DNA of 64,000 nt from Clostridium beijerinckii (lineage in GTDB: Bacteria > Bacillota > Clostridia > Clostridiales > Clostridiaceae), in NCBI RefSeq assembly GCF_018223745.1, contig NZ_CP073653.1, positions 322,501 through 386,500 of the forward strand. Direction: 5' to 3'. The notes under the pieces are model-generated. The model made no database searches. It was not told the origin of the DNA and worked only from the letters and a program-made list of their open reading frames with translations. This document shows, piece by piece, positions 1-8,736 of the stretch (within the stretch, counting starts at the first letter, position 1; each line of letters opens with the position of its first letter). The position numbers and the translations under genes are program-made.

Positions 1-1424
1 CATGAAAAAGGATAGCTATATCTGTCTTGAGCTTCTGTGAGTAAACATTGAATGGCAAGACCACAAAACATAATATAAAAGAAATCAATTTTATAATTCA
101 CATTTTTTTTGTTCTTATATAGGCCAATATAAGTAAGTATTAAAATTGTAATATAAAATAGCTGTGTATAAATTTGCATATCATTACTTAGCTTTATTAA
201 ATCTCTACCTTCATTTTTGCCCATTATGTCTAAATAATGTTCTTTATTATAAGCTTCATTAAGTCCTAATTGTGACCAATAAACACCACCAAAGTCTCCT
301 ATACACCATTGTTTAGCATATTTAAAAACAAAAAAACATAATAATTCTATTTTAGGTGTTGTAATTAATCTTTGAGTTATGACTTCTTTTGCCGCTTTAT
401 CTAAATTAGAATAATCTTCACTATATTTATCTATTAAATTAAAATCTTCTTCATTCCAGCCTCCGCCTGAATAAATATTTGTACCTTTTAGTACTGATGT
501 ACTTATTGGCTCCATAGGACTCCAAAGAGGATTCTCTGTAATATTTAGGCCTATTAATGTGTAGCTTACAATTACATAAGGGATTATAAACATTAAAATA
601 ATTAATAAGCTTTTAATTATTTTTAGTTTAATTTTTTCTTTGAAATATAGAAAAATATACATTGTATAAGCAACAATCATTATATACCCAAGGGGCCTAA
701 AAAGCTGCATAGCACTTAAATATAAGCCTGATATTAAAAAAAATAGAAGTTTATTTTTAATATATCCATTAATTGCTTTAAAAAACATTAATACACTTAG
801 TAACAATAATGGTATGGCCAGATTCTCTGAGCAATAAACATTATTATAAGTAATCATAGGTGGGTAAATTGAACTTAAAAGTAGTACCCAAATGCTTTTT
901 GTTTTGTCTTTAAAAATCTCTTTTGATATAAAAAATAATAATATTATGTTTAACATAGAGAAAATAACATTTATAAATCTTATAGCTACTAATGGATTTG
1001 AAAAAACTCTTATGATTAAAGAAAAATATATAACTGTCATGCTCATATGTGGAAATCTAGCAAAATAGCTATAATCTCTAAACATATAAGTAGATCCATG
1101 TGCAAAATCTTCTGCACATATAAACATTCTATTAAAGTCGCTTATAGGAATACTATCAATGTTATAGAACCATAACAATCTTATAACAAATGCGCAAATC
1201 AATATTATAGTAATAATTGATAAGTGTTTATAATTATTTTTTAGACAATAATATGTTATTCCGATTAGCATAATTGAAATAATAAAACAAAAAATTGAAA
1301 ATAATAAATTATTATCATCTTTTTTTAAATATAAATAGATAATACTTCCTATTATGGGAGGTAAAAATAGTACCTTAAGACTTAAATTTAAAAATTTATT
1401 AAACATATTTTTTATATTGTCCAT
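1..1424 (-). CDS. Polytopic membrane glycosyltransferase, PMT/ArnT-like (partial, C-terminus beyond window)
   Basis: Read by translating the minus strand: an open frame runs from an ATG at 1424 to the left edge with no stop, about 474 codons. AAAGGA lies 11 bases before the ATG. The product has many long hydrophobic segments. Near the first extracytoplasmic loop it has an acidic motif (SIPISDFNRM), as in GT-C enzymes of the dolichyl-phosphate-mannose mannosyltransferase family, which move a sugar from a polyprenyl-phosphate donor outside the membrane. Just before the edge it has QDRYSYP, similar to the family's conserved Arg-Tyr-Pro region. Acceptor and donor cannot be told. It points away from the peptide cassette, so it is probably not part of it. 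Family call moderately sure; function inferred. Confidence 0.6.
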   Translation of the reverse strand, partial: MDNIKNMFNKFLNLSLKVLFLPPIIGSIIYLYLKKDDNNLLFSIFCFIISIMLIGITYYCLKNNYKHLSIITIILICAFVIRLLWFYNIDSIPISDFNRMFICAEDFAHGSTYMFRDYSYFARFPHMSMTVIYFSLIIRVFSNPLVAIRFINVIFSMLNIILLFFISKEIFKDKTKSIWVLLLSSIYPPMITYNNVYCSENLAIPLLLLSVLMFFKAINGYIKNKLLFFLISGLYLSAMQLFRPLGYIMIVAYTMYIFLYFKEKIKLKIIKSLLIILMFIIPYVIVSYTLIGLNITENPLWSPMEPISTSVLKGTNIYSGGGWNEEDFNLIDKYSEDYSNLDKAAKEVITQRLITTPKIELLCFFVFKYAKQWCIGDFGGVYWSQLGLNEAYNKEHYLDIMGKNEGRDLIKLSNDMQIYTQLFYITILILTYIGLYKNKKNVNYKIDFFYIMFCGLAIQCLLTEAQDRYSYPFS

Positions 1425-1545
1425 AATAAAATAATCCTTTCATACTCTTAGTTATTAATGTTTAAACATTGATTTAAAATTTCCATTGATAAATTGTACA
1501 TGGTTACAACTTTATATGTAACCATAAATATATACGTGAAAATAG

Positions 1546-1605
1546 TCAGTAACCTTTGATTTAATGTAATTACCACAAAACAATAAAACCAAAGGAGGTT
1601 ACTGA
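1546..1605. repeat. Imperfect inverted repeat at the end of an IS4-type remnant
   Basis: The sequence CAGTAACCTTTG near 1546 is mirrored by CAAAGGAGGTTACTG ending near 1605, with a two-base insertion in the right arm. The right arm carries the ribosome binding site of the truncated transposase frame that follows, so this looks like the left end of an insertion sequence whose remainder is lost. Confidence 0.4.
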
Positions 1606-1609
1606 ATAA

Positions 1610-1786
1610 GTGGTTAATTATATCAAATTATTCGATATAATTATAGAATTTATTAATTGGGATACATTGAAACATTCAGAATTTAAGTTAAATGCTGATA
1701 ATAAAATTTCGCAACTTTTTACTAAAGATCACTTAAAATCAATGATTTATATATATAACATAAGTTATTTAACTACTAATTTATAA
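1610..1786 (+). pseudogene. N-terminal remnant of an IS4-family (DUF4372-type) transposase
   Basis: A GTG-started frame of 58 codons follows AAAGGAGG at 1591-1598. Its product contains FINWDTLKHSEFK and, after a short gap, KISQLFTKDHLKSMIY. This matches by eye the N-terminal domain of IS4-type transposases, which have a tryptophan near the start, then a K-x-FT-x-x-(D/H)-x-L segment before the first long helix. Full-length members exceed 350 residues, so the catalytic DDE part is missing and the frame ends where the helix would begin. It is a decayed mobile element at the left flank of the peptide cassette. Confidence 0.55.
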
Positions 1787-1835
1787 TACAGAAAAGAGTA
1801 AATATCAACAGTAATTGCATAAATTGTAATTATTA

Positions 1836-1888
1836 ATGCATAAACAGAACAATATTACATATATTGAAATATTATTCTGTTTATGCAT
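1836..1888. repeat. Long hairpin, 21-bp arms with one mismatch
   Basis: The arms at 1836-1856 and 1868-1888 are inverted copies (ATGCATAAACAGAA... against ...TTCTGTTTATGCAT) around an 11-base loop. No T-run follows, so it is not a typical terminator. It may be a palindromic repeat or left over from the decayed insertion sequence. Confidence 0.6.
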
Positions 1889-1994
1889 AATTGTCCACAA
1901 TTCAATGAAAATGTATTTATTATAATTGGATAACATGATAATATGCACTCATAGATACGAATTATCCAATACACCTTTGGTTTTAGCTGCTTGT

Positions 1995-2028
1995 TTGATT
2001 TGTGTACTAAATTTGGTACACAAATCAA
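1995..2028. promoter_or_regulatory. Perfect 13-bp dyad upstream of the peptide-cassette transporter
   Basis: TTGATTTGTGTAC at 1995-2007 is repeated inverted at 2016-2028 with an 8-base loop, ending 31 bases before the transporter ATG. A second inverted repeat, ATTGGATAA at 1925-1933 and TTATCCAAT at 1972-1980, lies just upstream. Either could be an operator or an RNA hairpin controlling the cassette. Nothing in the window identifies the regulator. Confidence 0.4.
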
Positions 2029-2059
2029 CTAAGTAAATAATATTTTATGGAGAAGTGTT

Positions 2060-3814
2060 ATGAATGGAAAGAAAGAGGACATGCAAATCCTAAATAATCT
2101 TCTAAAATTATTTAAACCATTTAAATTGAAAATAATTTTAGTAATTATCTGCATAACAATGTCAGCTGGTTTAAGTATATTAACACCTACTGTTAATCAG
2201 CGGTTAATGGATGAGGGATTAATTGCAAAGAATTTGAAGATAATTATAACATATTCAATTTGTAATTTAATTCTAATAATGATTATTCAGGGGTTAGGAA
2301 TAATTGAAACTAAATATCGTTCTTACATAGAAAATTTATTATCATATAATCTTGAGGAGCAAGCTTTTACACATACTTTAAAAATGAAAATGAGTTTCTT
2401 TTTGAGCACAAACTATGCTGAGATAATGAATAATTTAAAAATAGATATTGGAAATATATCCCAAATAGTAGATCAAAGTACATTTTATATTGTAACAAGT
2501 ATTTTTAGGATTATAGTTGGAATTATAGGACTTATTACTATTGACTGGAGACTAAGTATTTTGGTGCTAATAGCAACCCCATTAAGGTATTTAATCGTGA
2601 AATACCTTGCTAAAAAAAGAAGGAACTTATTCGAAAGGTTTATAAACAGTTATGAGGATTTCTCAGGCTGGTATGGGGACACCATTGGTGGAATAAAAGA
2701 AATAAAAATTTGGGGATTAGAATTATCAAAAACAGGTCAGTTTATAAAAAAACAAAAAGAGATAATAAAGCAGAATATAAGAATGTCGTATTTGGCAAAG
2801 GCAAATGAAATTTCTGAAACAGTATTTACACAAGCAATAACATCATTAATATATGTTATTGGTGGCTATTTAATTATAGGCAATAGTCTTACTGTTGGAC
2901 GGTTATTTGCATTTATAGCATACAGTTCCTATGTTACTGGGCCTATATTTGCGATTATGAATATTGGTTATAGTTTTGCAGGCATAATGCCATCTGCAAA
3001 AAGATATTTTGAATTCATTAATACAGAAACTGAGGATATATGCAGAAATTATATATCAAAAAAATTAAATTCAAGCGAAGTTTTAGGAAACATTGAATTT
3101 AAAAATGTTGAATTTTCGTATAATGATAAGGAATGTGTATTAAAGAATATTAGCTTTAAAATAAATGCTGGGGAGAAGGTTGCTATAATTGGAAGTAACG
3201 GTTCAGGTAAAACAACGGTTATAAATCTGATTTTAAGATTCTTAACTCCTGATTCTGGCAGCATACTCTTGGATGGTAACGATATTAATTCTTTTAAATT
3301 AAAGGACTATAGAAAATTAATATCCGTGGTAAGCCAAGACGTGTATTTATTTAATAGTAGCATAAGGGAAAATATTATGCTTAACTCCAAGAAAACAGAT
3401 ATTGAGATGAATTCAGCAGTAAAAAAAAGTGGAGCATATAGATTTATCGAAGAAATGCCTGACAAATATGAAAGTATTGTAGGGCAAAGAGGAGGCACAT
3501 TATCTGGTGGTGAAAGACAAAAAATAGCTATGGCTAGAGCTTTTATAAGAGATTCTAAGATATTAGTATTGGATGAAGCCACAGCTAACTATGATATGGA
3601 AGCTGAATATCAAGTAAATAATATAATTAAAGAGAGTTATAAAGATAAAACAATTATTATAATAAGCCATAAGCCAGATATACTGGCAAAGGTAGATAAA
3701 ATTATAGTTATTAACAATGGAGTAATAGAAGATATCGGAAATCATATAGATTTATATAATAGAAGTGAATTTTATAGGCTGATGGTAAATATACCATTAG
3801 ATGAGATTATCTAA
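2060..3814 (+). CDS. ABC transporter, fused permease/ATPase, probable peptide exporter
   Basis: The 584-residue protein is a half-transporter. A six-helix ABC_membrane domain fills about residues 15-310 and an ATPase domain residues 345-580. Visible motifs are Walker A GSNGSGKT (378-385), signature LSGGE (481-485), Walker B ILVLDEA (Asp505, Glu506) and the switch His537. It has no N-terminal C39 peptidase, so leader removal must be done by another enzyme, plausibly the subtilisin-like protein encoded downstream. GGAGAAG precedes the ATG. It is the first gene of the peptide cassette, 96 bases before the precursor gene. Export of the mature peptide is inferred from position; the family also includes lipid and drug exporters. 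Confidence 0.85.
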   Translation: MNGKKEDMQILNNLLKLFKPFKLKIILVIICITMSAGLSILTPTVNQRLMDEGLIAKNLKIIITYSICNLILIMIIQGLGIIETKYRSYIENLLSYNLEEQAFTHTLKMKMSFFLSTNYAEIMNNLKIDIGNISQIVDQSTFYIVTSIFRIIVGIIGLITIDWRLSILVLIATPLRYLIVKYLAKKRRNLFERFINSYEDFSGWYGDTIGGIKEIKIWGLELSKTGQFIKKQKEIIKQNIRMSYLAKANEISETVFTQAITSLIYVIGGYLIIGNSLTVGRLFAFIAYSSYVTGPIFAIMNIGYSFAGIMPSAKRYFEFINTETEDICRNYISKKLNSSEVLGNIEFKNVEFSYNDKECVLKNISFKINAGEKVAIIGSNGSGKTTVINLILRFLTPDSGSILLDGNDINSFKLKDYRKLISVVSQDVYLFNSSIRENIMLNSKKTDIEMNSAVKKSGAYRFIEEMPDKYESIVGQRGGTLSGGERQKIAMARAFIRDSKILVLDEATANYDMEAEYQVNNIIKESYKDKTIIIISHKPDILAKVDKIIVINNGVIEDIGNHIDLYNRSEFYRLMVNIPLDEII

Positions 3815-3910
3815 TTGCTATTAACATCCATTTCTTAGTTCTCGAGAAAGATATTGGATGATAATATAAATATTTAATAAATAATTTAAACTATGAGGGA
3901 GGATTTTAAA

Positions 3911-4087
3911 ATGAGAAAATTAGGAAAAAAGAATTATGAAATTATTGAAACAGTAGAGGCATATGAGGATGACTGTTATGCGCAGCAAGATTGTTACAAA
4001 AGCTGTAAAGATAGGGTAGCTCGTAAATCATTAAATGACAAATTATTTAATGAGGCACACTACGGCGACGGCGGTTTTCATTGGTAA
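3911..4087 (+). CDS. RiPP precursor peptide, CLI_3235-like, 58 residues
   Basis: The ATG at 3911 is preferred over an upstream in-frame ATG at 3893, because GAGGGAGGA lies between them and correctly spaced for 3911. The peptide begins MRKLGKK and continues with an IETVEAY leader motif. It then has a Cys-containing core, C22-x5-C28-x3-C32, and a C-terminal tail rich in Gly, His and aromatics (HYGDGGFHW). The KLGKK plus ET(I/V)EAY leader is what I recall for clostridial CLI_3235-type bacteriocin precursors, although those usually carry many more Cys. A radical SAM gene of the matching type follows after a terminator-like hairpin. The assignment rests on leader similarity and context; antibacterial activity is not shown. 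Confidence 0.75.
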   Translation: MRKLGKKNYEIIETVEAYEDDCYAQQDCYKSCKDRVARKSLNDKLFNEAHYGDGGFHW

Positions 4088-4126
4088 TCGCAAACACAGA
4101 TTTAGTTAATTATTATTAAAAATTAA

Positions 4127-4167
4127 AATAAAGCGTAGGATAAGAAATTTCTAACCTACGCTTTATT
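4127..4167 (+). terminator. Hairpin between precursor and maturation genes
   Basis: Perfect 13-bp arms (AATAAAGCGTAGG at 4127-4139 and its complement at 4155-4167) surround a 15-base loop. The descending arm ends in CTTTATTAG, a weak T-tract, so it would be a partial terminator. That would give abundant precursor mRNA and less message for the enzymes, a common layout in peptide natural-product operons. Confidence 0.6.
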
Positions 4168-4200
4168 AGTAGATTATATTTGAAGAAGGGGATGATGTAT

Positions 4201-5643
4201 ATGAATAGCAAACCATTAATTAAGCTTTTTAGAACAAATGATAAGTATTATATGTACGATACAAATAAAAACACTATCCTAAATATTAGTAATAAACAAT
4301 ACAATTCTTTAGAAAATTATATGAAAGACGATATCGATCATTATATAGATTCAGAGGAAATAAATGAATTTTATAAGGAAGGCTTTCTATCTTCAAATAG
4401 AGTAAAAGATATAGAGAGTCCTTATAATGGGGTTCTGCCATCTTATTTAGATAGTAATGTAGGAATGATAATACTACAGGTAACTCAACAGTGCAATTTT
4501 AGATGTGAATATTGTGTTTATTCAGGTAACTACTTAAATAGAACTCACTCAAGTAAAAAAATGGATATTTCAATGGCATTTAAAGGTATTGATTTTCTCA
4601 TTAATCATTCAAGAAATCTTAGTAAAATTGATGTATCTTTTTATGGAGGAGAACCTCTTCTTGAATTTGATTTTATTAAACAATGCATTGATTATGCTGA
4701 AAAAAAAGCGGAAGGCAAAAAGGTAACGTTTTATATGACCACAAATGGTTCTCTATTAACTGATGAGGTTGTAGAGTTTTTATATAAACATGATGTGATG
4801 TTGACAATTAGTCTTGATGGGCCAAAGGAAATACATGATAAGCATAGAAAGTTTGCTTTCAATAATTGTGGAACTTTTGATAAGGTTATTAAAAATGTTA
4901 TGAATATTGAAAAGAAGTTTCCACAATATATCAATAATATTCTTTTTAATGTAGTTATTGATACTCAAAATGATTTTTCTTGTATAGATAAATTTTTCCT
5001 AGATTATGAGAGTATAAAAGATATAGATATGATATCTGGGGTAATATCTGGTAACAATATAAAATCTATTATTGAAATGAATGAAGATTATTATTTAAAA
5101 GTAGAATATGAATTATTTAGAATTTTCTATTATTTATTACGGAAACATAATACAAAGAATTGCTCTAGAATAGTAATTGAAAGATATTCTCAAATATTAA
5201 AACTTTCGGAAGAATTGATGCCTCAAAAAATGTTATCTGAAAAAGCACATCCTAGTGGACCGTGTATTCCTGGTGCTCAAAGATTATTTATGAATGTAGA
5301 TGGTTTTTTCTATCCATGTGAGAGGGTTAGTGAAACTTCTGAACTTATGCAGATAGGACATATAGATACAGGTTTTGATATAAAAAAAGTAACAAGTATT
5401 TTTAATATTGGTAAGCTAAATGAGGATGATTGTAAAAATTGTTGGGCTATAAGACTTTGCGGTGTGTGCGCTGGTGCGTTAGATATGGATACTGATGAAA
5501 AAGAGTTTTCAAAAAAGAAAAGAGAAGAATGTTGTAAGAATGTTAAAGCATCTTTAGAAGAAAAATTTAAAAATTATTGTTTTTTAAAGGAATTTGGTCA
5601 TAGTTTTGACAAAAACGAAGAAATGACAGTATTTAATGACTAA
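4201..5643 (+). CDS. SPASM radical SAM peptide maturase
   Basis: The ATG at 4201 is chosen over in-frame TTG 4180, ATG 4192 and ATG 4195 because AAGAAGGGG (4183-4191) is best spaced for it, giving 480 residues. Residues 1-90 form a leader-binding-like N-terminal domain. The radical SAM motif CNFRCEYC follows (Cys98, Cys102, Cys105), then YGGEPL. The C-terminal SPASM region has Cys355, 373, 411, 414, 420 and 423 for auxiliary Fe-S clusters. Such enzymes cross-link or epimerise core residues of RiPP precursors; with Cys in the precursor, thioether bonds are plausible. It matches what I recall as the clostridial Cys-rich-peptide maturase family (CcpM). The exact modification is unknown. Confidence 0.85.
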   Translation: MNSKPLIKLFRTNDKYYMYDTNKNTILNISNKQYNSLENYMKDDIDHYIDSEEINEFYKEGFLSSNRVKDIESPYNGVLPSYLDSNVGMIILQVTQQCNFRCEYCVYSGNYLNRTHSSKKMDISMAFKGIDFLINHSRNLSKIDVSFYGGEPLLEFDFIKQCIDYAEKKAEGKKVTFYMTTNGSLLTDEVVEFLYKHDVMLTISLDGPKEIHDKHRKFAFNNCGTFDKVIKNVMNIEKKFPQYINNILFNVVIDTQNDFSCIDKFFLDYESIKDIDMISGVISGNNIKSIIEMNEDYYLKVEYELFRIFYYLLRKHNTKNCSRIVIERYSQILKLSEELMPQKMLSEKAHPSGPCIPGAQRLFMNVDGFFYPCERVSETSELMQIGHIDTGFDIKKVTSIFNIGKLNEDDCKNCWAIRLCGVCAGALDMDTDEKEFSKKKREECCKNVKASLEEKFKNYCFLKEFGHSFDKNEEMTVFND

Positions 5644-5664
5644 TTAGAAATGGGGATGATAAAA

Positions 5665-6783
5665 ATGAAAAATGAGTATAAAACTATGATATATCCATTT
5701 GATGTGGAATCTGCACCACTAATAAGACATAGTAATTTTATTGATAACCATAATATTGTAAATATTATTTCTCCAAATGGATGGGGACTTTGCGGTAAGG
5801 ATGCAGGGCACACTGATGGTGGACAACCGGTTGGTATAATTATAGATAGTGATTTTGATAAAGCACTAGAAAATTGCGATACAGTTTTTTTTACTGATTC
5901 TAGTATGAAAATAGATTTGCATAAATTTGTATATCCTAAAATTATTAAAGCAGCTCAAAGTTCAAAAAATATAATATGTACTATAAAACTTGAAAATGAA
6001 ATTATTGATAAAGTATCAAATATTTGCAATCAAAATAATATGTTTTTTAAGTATTTTACAAATGAAAGTAATAGTATGATAAGCCCCCCAACTGAAAAAA
6101 TTTATCAAATTAACACACCTGTAGTTTTGGTATTTGGTTTGAGTGAAAGAACAAACAAGTTTGAGATACAACTAAATTTAAGAGAAAACTTAGATGAGAT
6201 GGGGTATAAAGTATCACAAATAGGTACACGACATTATTGTGAGTTAATGGGATTTCATTCATTTCCTAAATTTATGTATAGTAAATCTATTACTGAATCA
6301 GAAAAGGTGATTTTATTCAATCATTATATTAAGAATATTGAAAGTAAAGAAGCACCAGATGTAATAGTAATCGGTATACCAGGTGGGGCAATGCCTATTA
6401 ATCAGGAATTTACAAATGGATTTGGCATAATAGCTTATGAAGTGTCACAAGCTATTATGCCAGATGTTGTTGTATTTAGTACATTATATACTAATAGTTC
6501 ACTAGAAATTTTACAATTATTATCTAAGTCTTTCAAATATAAATTGGGATATAATATAGATTGCTATAATATTAGCAATACATCTTTAGATCTTAGAGCT
6601 AGTAAATATGAAGAGTCATTACAATATATTGTATTAAATTTAGACATTATAAATGAAAAGAAAAAGATGTATAAAGAGTTAGATAGACCTGTTTATAATA
6701 TTTTAAATAAAAATGATGCAAAAAGTATGACAAATTTTTTAGTTAATAAATTGGTAGAATATGCGGAAAATCAAATTATATAG
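5665..6783 (+). CDS. Peptide maturation system protein (TIGR04066-like), unknown function
   Basis: ATG 5665 is chosen because GGGGAT lies 7 bases upstream, while the earlier in-frame ATG at 5650 lacks a site; this gives 372 residues. No enzyme motif is certain. The middle (SPPTEKIYQINTPVVLVFG) is followed by a segment (SERTNKFEIQLNLRENLDEM, then GYKVSQIGTR) laid out like a P-loop domain: strand, glycine-containing loop, helix, strand. The canonical GKT is absent, so it may be a decayed nucleotide-binding fold. The same architecture occurs again in the C-terminal half of the protease gene two positions downstream. I recall this family only from clostridial radical-SAM peptide cassettes. Its role could be as a scaffold or leader-handling factor; this is inference. 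Confidence 0.6.
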   Translation: MKNEYKTMIYPFDVESAPLIRHSNFIDNHNIVNIISPNGWGLCGKDAGHTDGGQPVGIIIDSDFDKALENCDTVFFTDSSMKIDLHKFVYPKIIKAAQSSKNIICTIKLENEIIDKVSNICNQNNMFFKYFTNESNSMISPPTEKIYQINTPVVLVFGLSERTNKFEIQLNLRENLDEMGYKVSQIGTRHYCELMGFHSFPKFMYSKSITESEKVILFNHYIKNIESKEAPDVIVIGIPGGAMPINQEFTNGFGIIAYEVSQAIMPDVVVFSTLYTNSSLEILQLLSKSFKYKLGYNIDCYNISNTSLDLRASKYEESLQYIVLNLDIINEKKKMYKELDRPVYNILNKNDAKSMTNFLVNKLVEYAENQII

Positions 6784-6798
6784 TTTGGAGGACATGTT

Positions 6799-7095
6799 GT
6801 GAATAATTTTTCAGAGAATATTGATATAAATATAAAATTGAATGAGATATTTAAGGATAGATTTAATATAGACCTATTTAATGATGAACTGAATATAAAT
6901 ATTGATGATAATTTATTGGGAAGTAAATTTAGATTAGCAGCACGAAATCTTTATTATTTGCTATGTGACATTGAAAAAGAATTTGATATTACTATTTCTG
7001 AAGAGGATATTGATAATATTAAATTTAATACAATAAATAATATTATTAAAATTATTAATAAGGAATTACAACAAAAAGCTGTGGAAACAGTTTAA
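6799..7095 (+). CDS. Acyl-carrier-related maturation protein lacking the carrier serine
   Basis: The GTG start lies 7 bases after GGAGG; the product has 98 residues. The second half folds on paper like an acyl carrier protein: a helix LAARNLYYLLCDIEKEF, then DITISEEDI, then a final helix. When EKEF is aligned with the EEEF of ordinary carrier proteins, the phosphopantetheine-bearing Ser of the usual DSL motif falls on Ala, in AAR. The only nearby Ser lies a few residues upstream, in GSK. It is therefore probably not pantetheinylated and may serve as a docking module. It ends directly at the next start codon, so the two are translationally coupled. It resembles the acyl-carrier-related family I recall from these cassettes. 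Confidence 0.6.
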   Translation: MNNFSENIDINIKLNEIFKDRFNIDLFNDELNINIDDNLLGSKFRLAARNLYYLLCDIEKEFDITISEEDIDNIKFNTINNIIKIINKELQQKAVETV

Positions 7096-8667
7096 ATGGT
7101 AACTGTTGGAATAATTGATGATGGGATTGGTATTGGGTTTTATGATACATATGACATTGGACGTAGTATAGAGATTACACCTGATTCTATAGTACAAGAT
7201 GTGGATATATGTAAATTGAAAAATGCCAGTCATGGGACCATTTGCGCTGCTATAGTAAAAAAATATTACCCTAAAGCTATACTTACCAGCATAAAAGTGC
7301 TTAATGATAAGACTCGTAAATGTACAAGTAAACAACTTATAAAAGCTATTGAATGGTGTTTAGATAATGGTATCCAAGTTGTTAATCTTAGCCTTGGTAC
7401 CATAGATTATAGGGATTTTGAAATAATAAAAGAGACAATTAATAGAGCTTGCAATAAAGGTCTAATTATTGTAGCTGCATGTAACAATAGAGATATATTT
7501 ACAGTACCTGCATCTTTAAGCAATGTTATTGGTGTAAAATGTGAGAAAAATAGTATCTTAAAAGAAGGAGAATATATTTTTAATTTATATCCTATAAGTG
7601 GAATTGAAGTAATCTCTTGCAGTCAACATCAATTGTTAGTAAGTGGTTGTGACTCAAAAATTACAAGTAGGTGTAATAGCTATGCAGCACCGATGATTAC
7701 TGCTGAAGTTTGCAAAGTAATGGACAAATCTCCTAATATAACTTTAGAGCAAATAAAACAAAATTTATATAAAAACTCACTCAATTATATAGATGATACA
7801 ATACAAGTAAATAATTATAAAAATATAGATTGGGTTAGTAATGCTACATTGCTATGTATCAAGGAAAGAAAATGTATTTTTGAGTCACATTATATAAATC
7901 AGATTAATAATTTTAAAGAAATTGAGGATATAAACGTTGATGAATTTGATACATTAATTTTATTAAATAGCATGATAAATGATTATAAGAAATTTGAGCC
8001 CATTATTTACCGGTTTAAAAAAAAACAAAAAAGTATTGTTGTTATAGATGATGAATACCAAGGGGAAAGTTATAAATATCTTAATGGTGCTGTTAAACTT
8101 TGGTATCCTTCAATAGTGGAGCATTTTTATAGGGCATCTCCACCACAGCAAGAGTTGGATGTGCCATTAATAATAATTTATGACTATACAGAAAATGAGA
8201 TGATAAAAGTATTAGAAACATTAACGGTTAAATTTAGGAGGGATGGTTATTATGCAGTAGGAGCATGTACAAAATCACTAGGCGTTTTATATGGATTGGA
8301 ATATATTCCTTTTCGTAAAGATAGAAACTTTAAAGAAATAAAAGATAAGATTGAAGTTTTGTATAAAGTTTATGATTATGACATTATGATTCTAGGATTA
8401 AGCATTAATAGAGACGATACTAATATAATTAAAGAAATTAATATGTGTTTAAATCCTGATAAAGTTATTTTTATTGGAGATAATTTCTCAAACGAAATAA
8501 CGACATGGGTAGAAAAAAATGGCGTTGATCAGAATTTAATTATAACATCAAAAGAAAATATTGAAAAGTATTCCGATTTGGGTCATAAAATGTTTAAATA
8601 TACAGATATCGAGTTATTATATACGCAAATTTTGAACATGCTTCTTTGTGAAAATGAGAAAACTTAG
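7096..8667 (+). CDS. Subtilisin-like (S8) protease fused to a TIGR04066-like domain
   Basis: The 523-residue product starts at once with a compact subtilase domain. The catalytic triad is Asp8 (GIIDDG), His46 (ASHGT) and Ser195 (CNSYAAP), with a likely oxyanion Asn in AACNN near 130. There is no signal peptide or prodomain, so it should act in the cytoplasm, plausibly removing the precursor leader. Residues about 225-523 are not protease. They parallel the maturation protein encoded two genes upstream, including FDTLILLNS against CDTVFFTDS, ASPPQQELDVPL against ISPPTEKIYQINTPV, and the degenerate P-loop-like block. The ATG abuts the preceding stop and has only a weak ribosome site. Protease call is sure; leader cleavage is inferred. 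Confidence 0.75.
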   Translation: MVTVGIIDDGIGIGFYDTYDIGRSIEITPDSIVQDVDICKLKNASHGTICAAIVKKYYPKAILTSIKVLNDKTRKCTSKQLIKAIEWCLDNGIQVVNLSLGTIDYRDFEIIKETINRACNKGLIIVAACNNRDIFTVPASLSNVIGVKCEKNSILKEGEYIFNLYPISGIEVISCSQHQLLVSGCDSKITSRCNSYAAPMITAEVCKVMDKSPNITLEQIKQNLYKNSLNYIDDTIQVNNYKNIDWVSNATLLCIKERKCIFESHYINQINNFKEIEDINVDEFDTLILLNSMINDYKKFEPIIYRFKKKQKSIVVIDDEYQGESYKYLNGAVKLWYPSIVEHFYRASPPQQELDVPLIIIYDYTENEMIKVLETLTVKFRRDGYYAVGACTKSLGVLYGLEYIPFRKDRNFKEIKDKIEVLYKVYDYDIMILGLSINRDDTNIIKEINMCLNPDKVIFIGDNFSNEITTWVEKNGVDQNLIITSKENIEKYSDLGHKMFKYTDIELLYTQILNMLLCENEKT

Positions 8668-8736
8668 TAAAAGAGAGTAATTTCAAATTCTTATGAGTTT
8701 ACATAATGACTCAAACAAATTATGGGGGGACAATCA

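Noticed and set aside
3049-3745. Minus-strand open frames opposite the ABC transporter gene
   Set aside because: They lie wholly inside a gene with complete domain motifs, lack ribosome sites, and their products are hydrophobic low-complexity strings typical of antisense AT-rich frames.
2060-3814. Bacteriocin exporter with built-in leader peptidase (C39)
   Set aside because: The N-terminus goes directly into membrane helices; no Cys/His peptidase domain is present.
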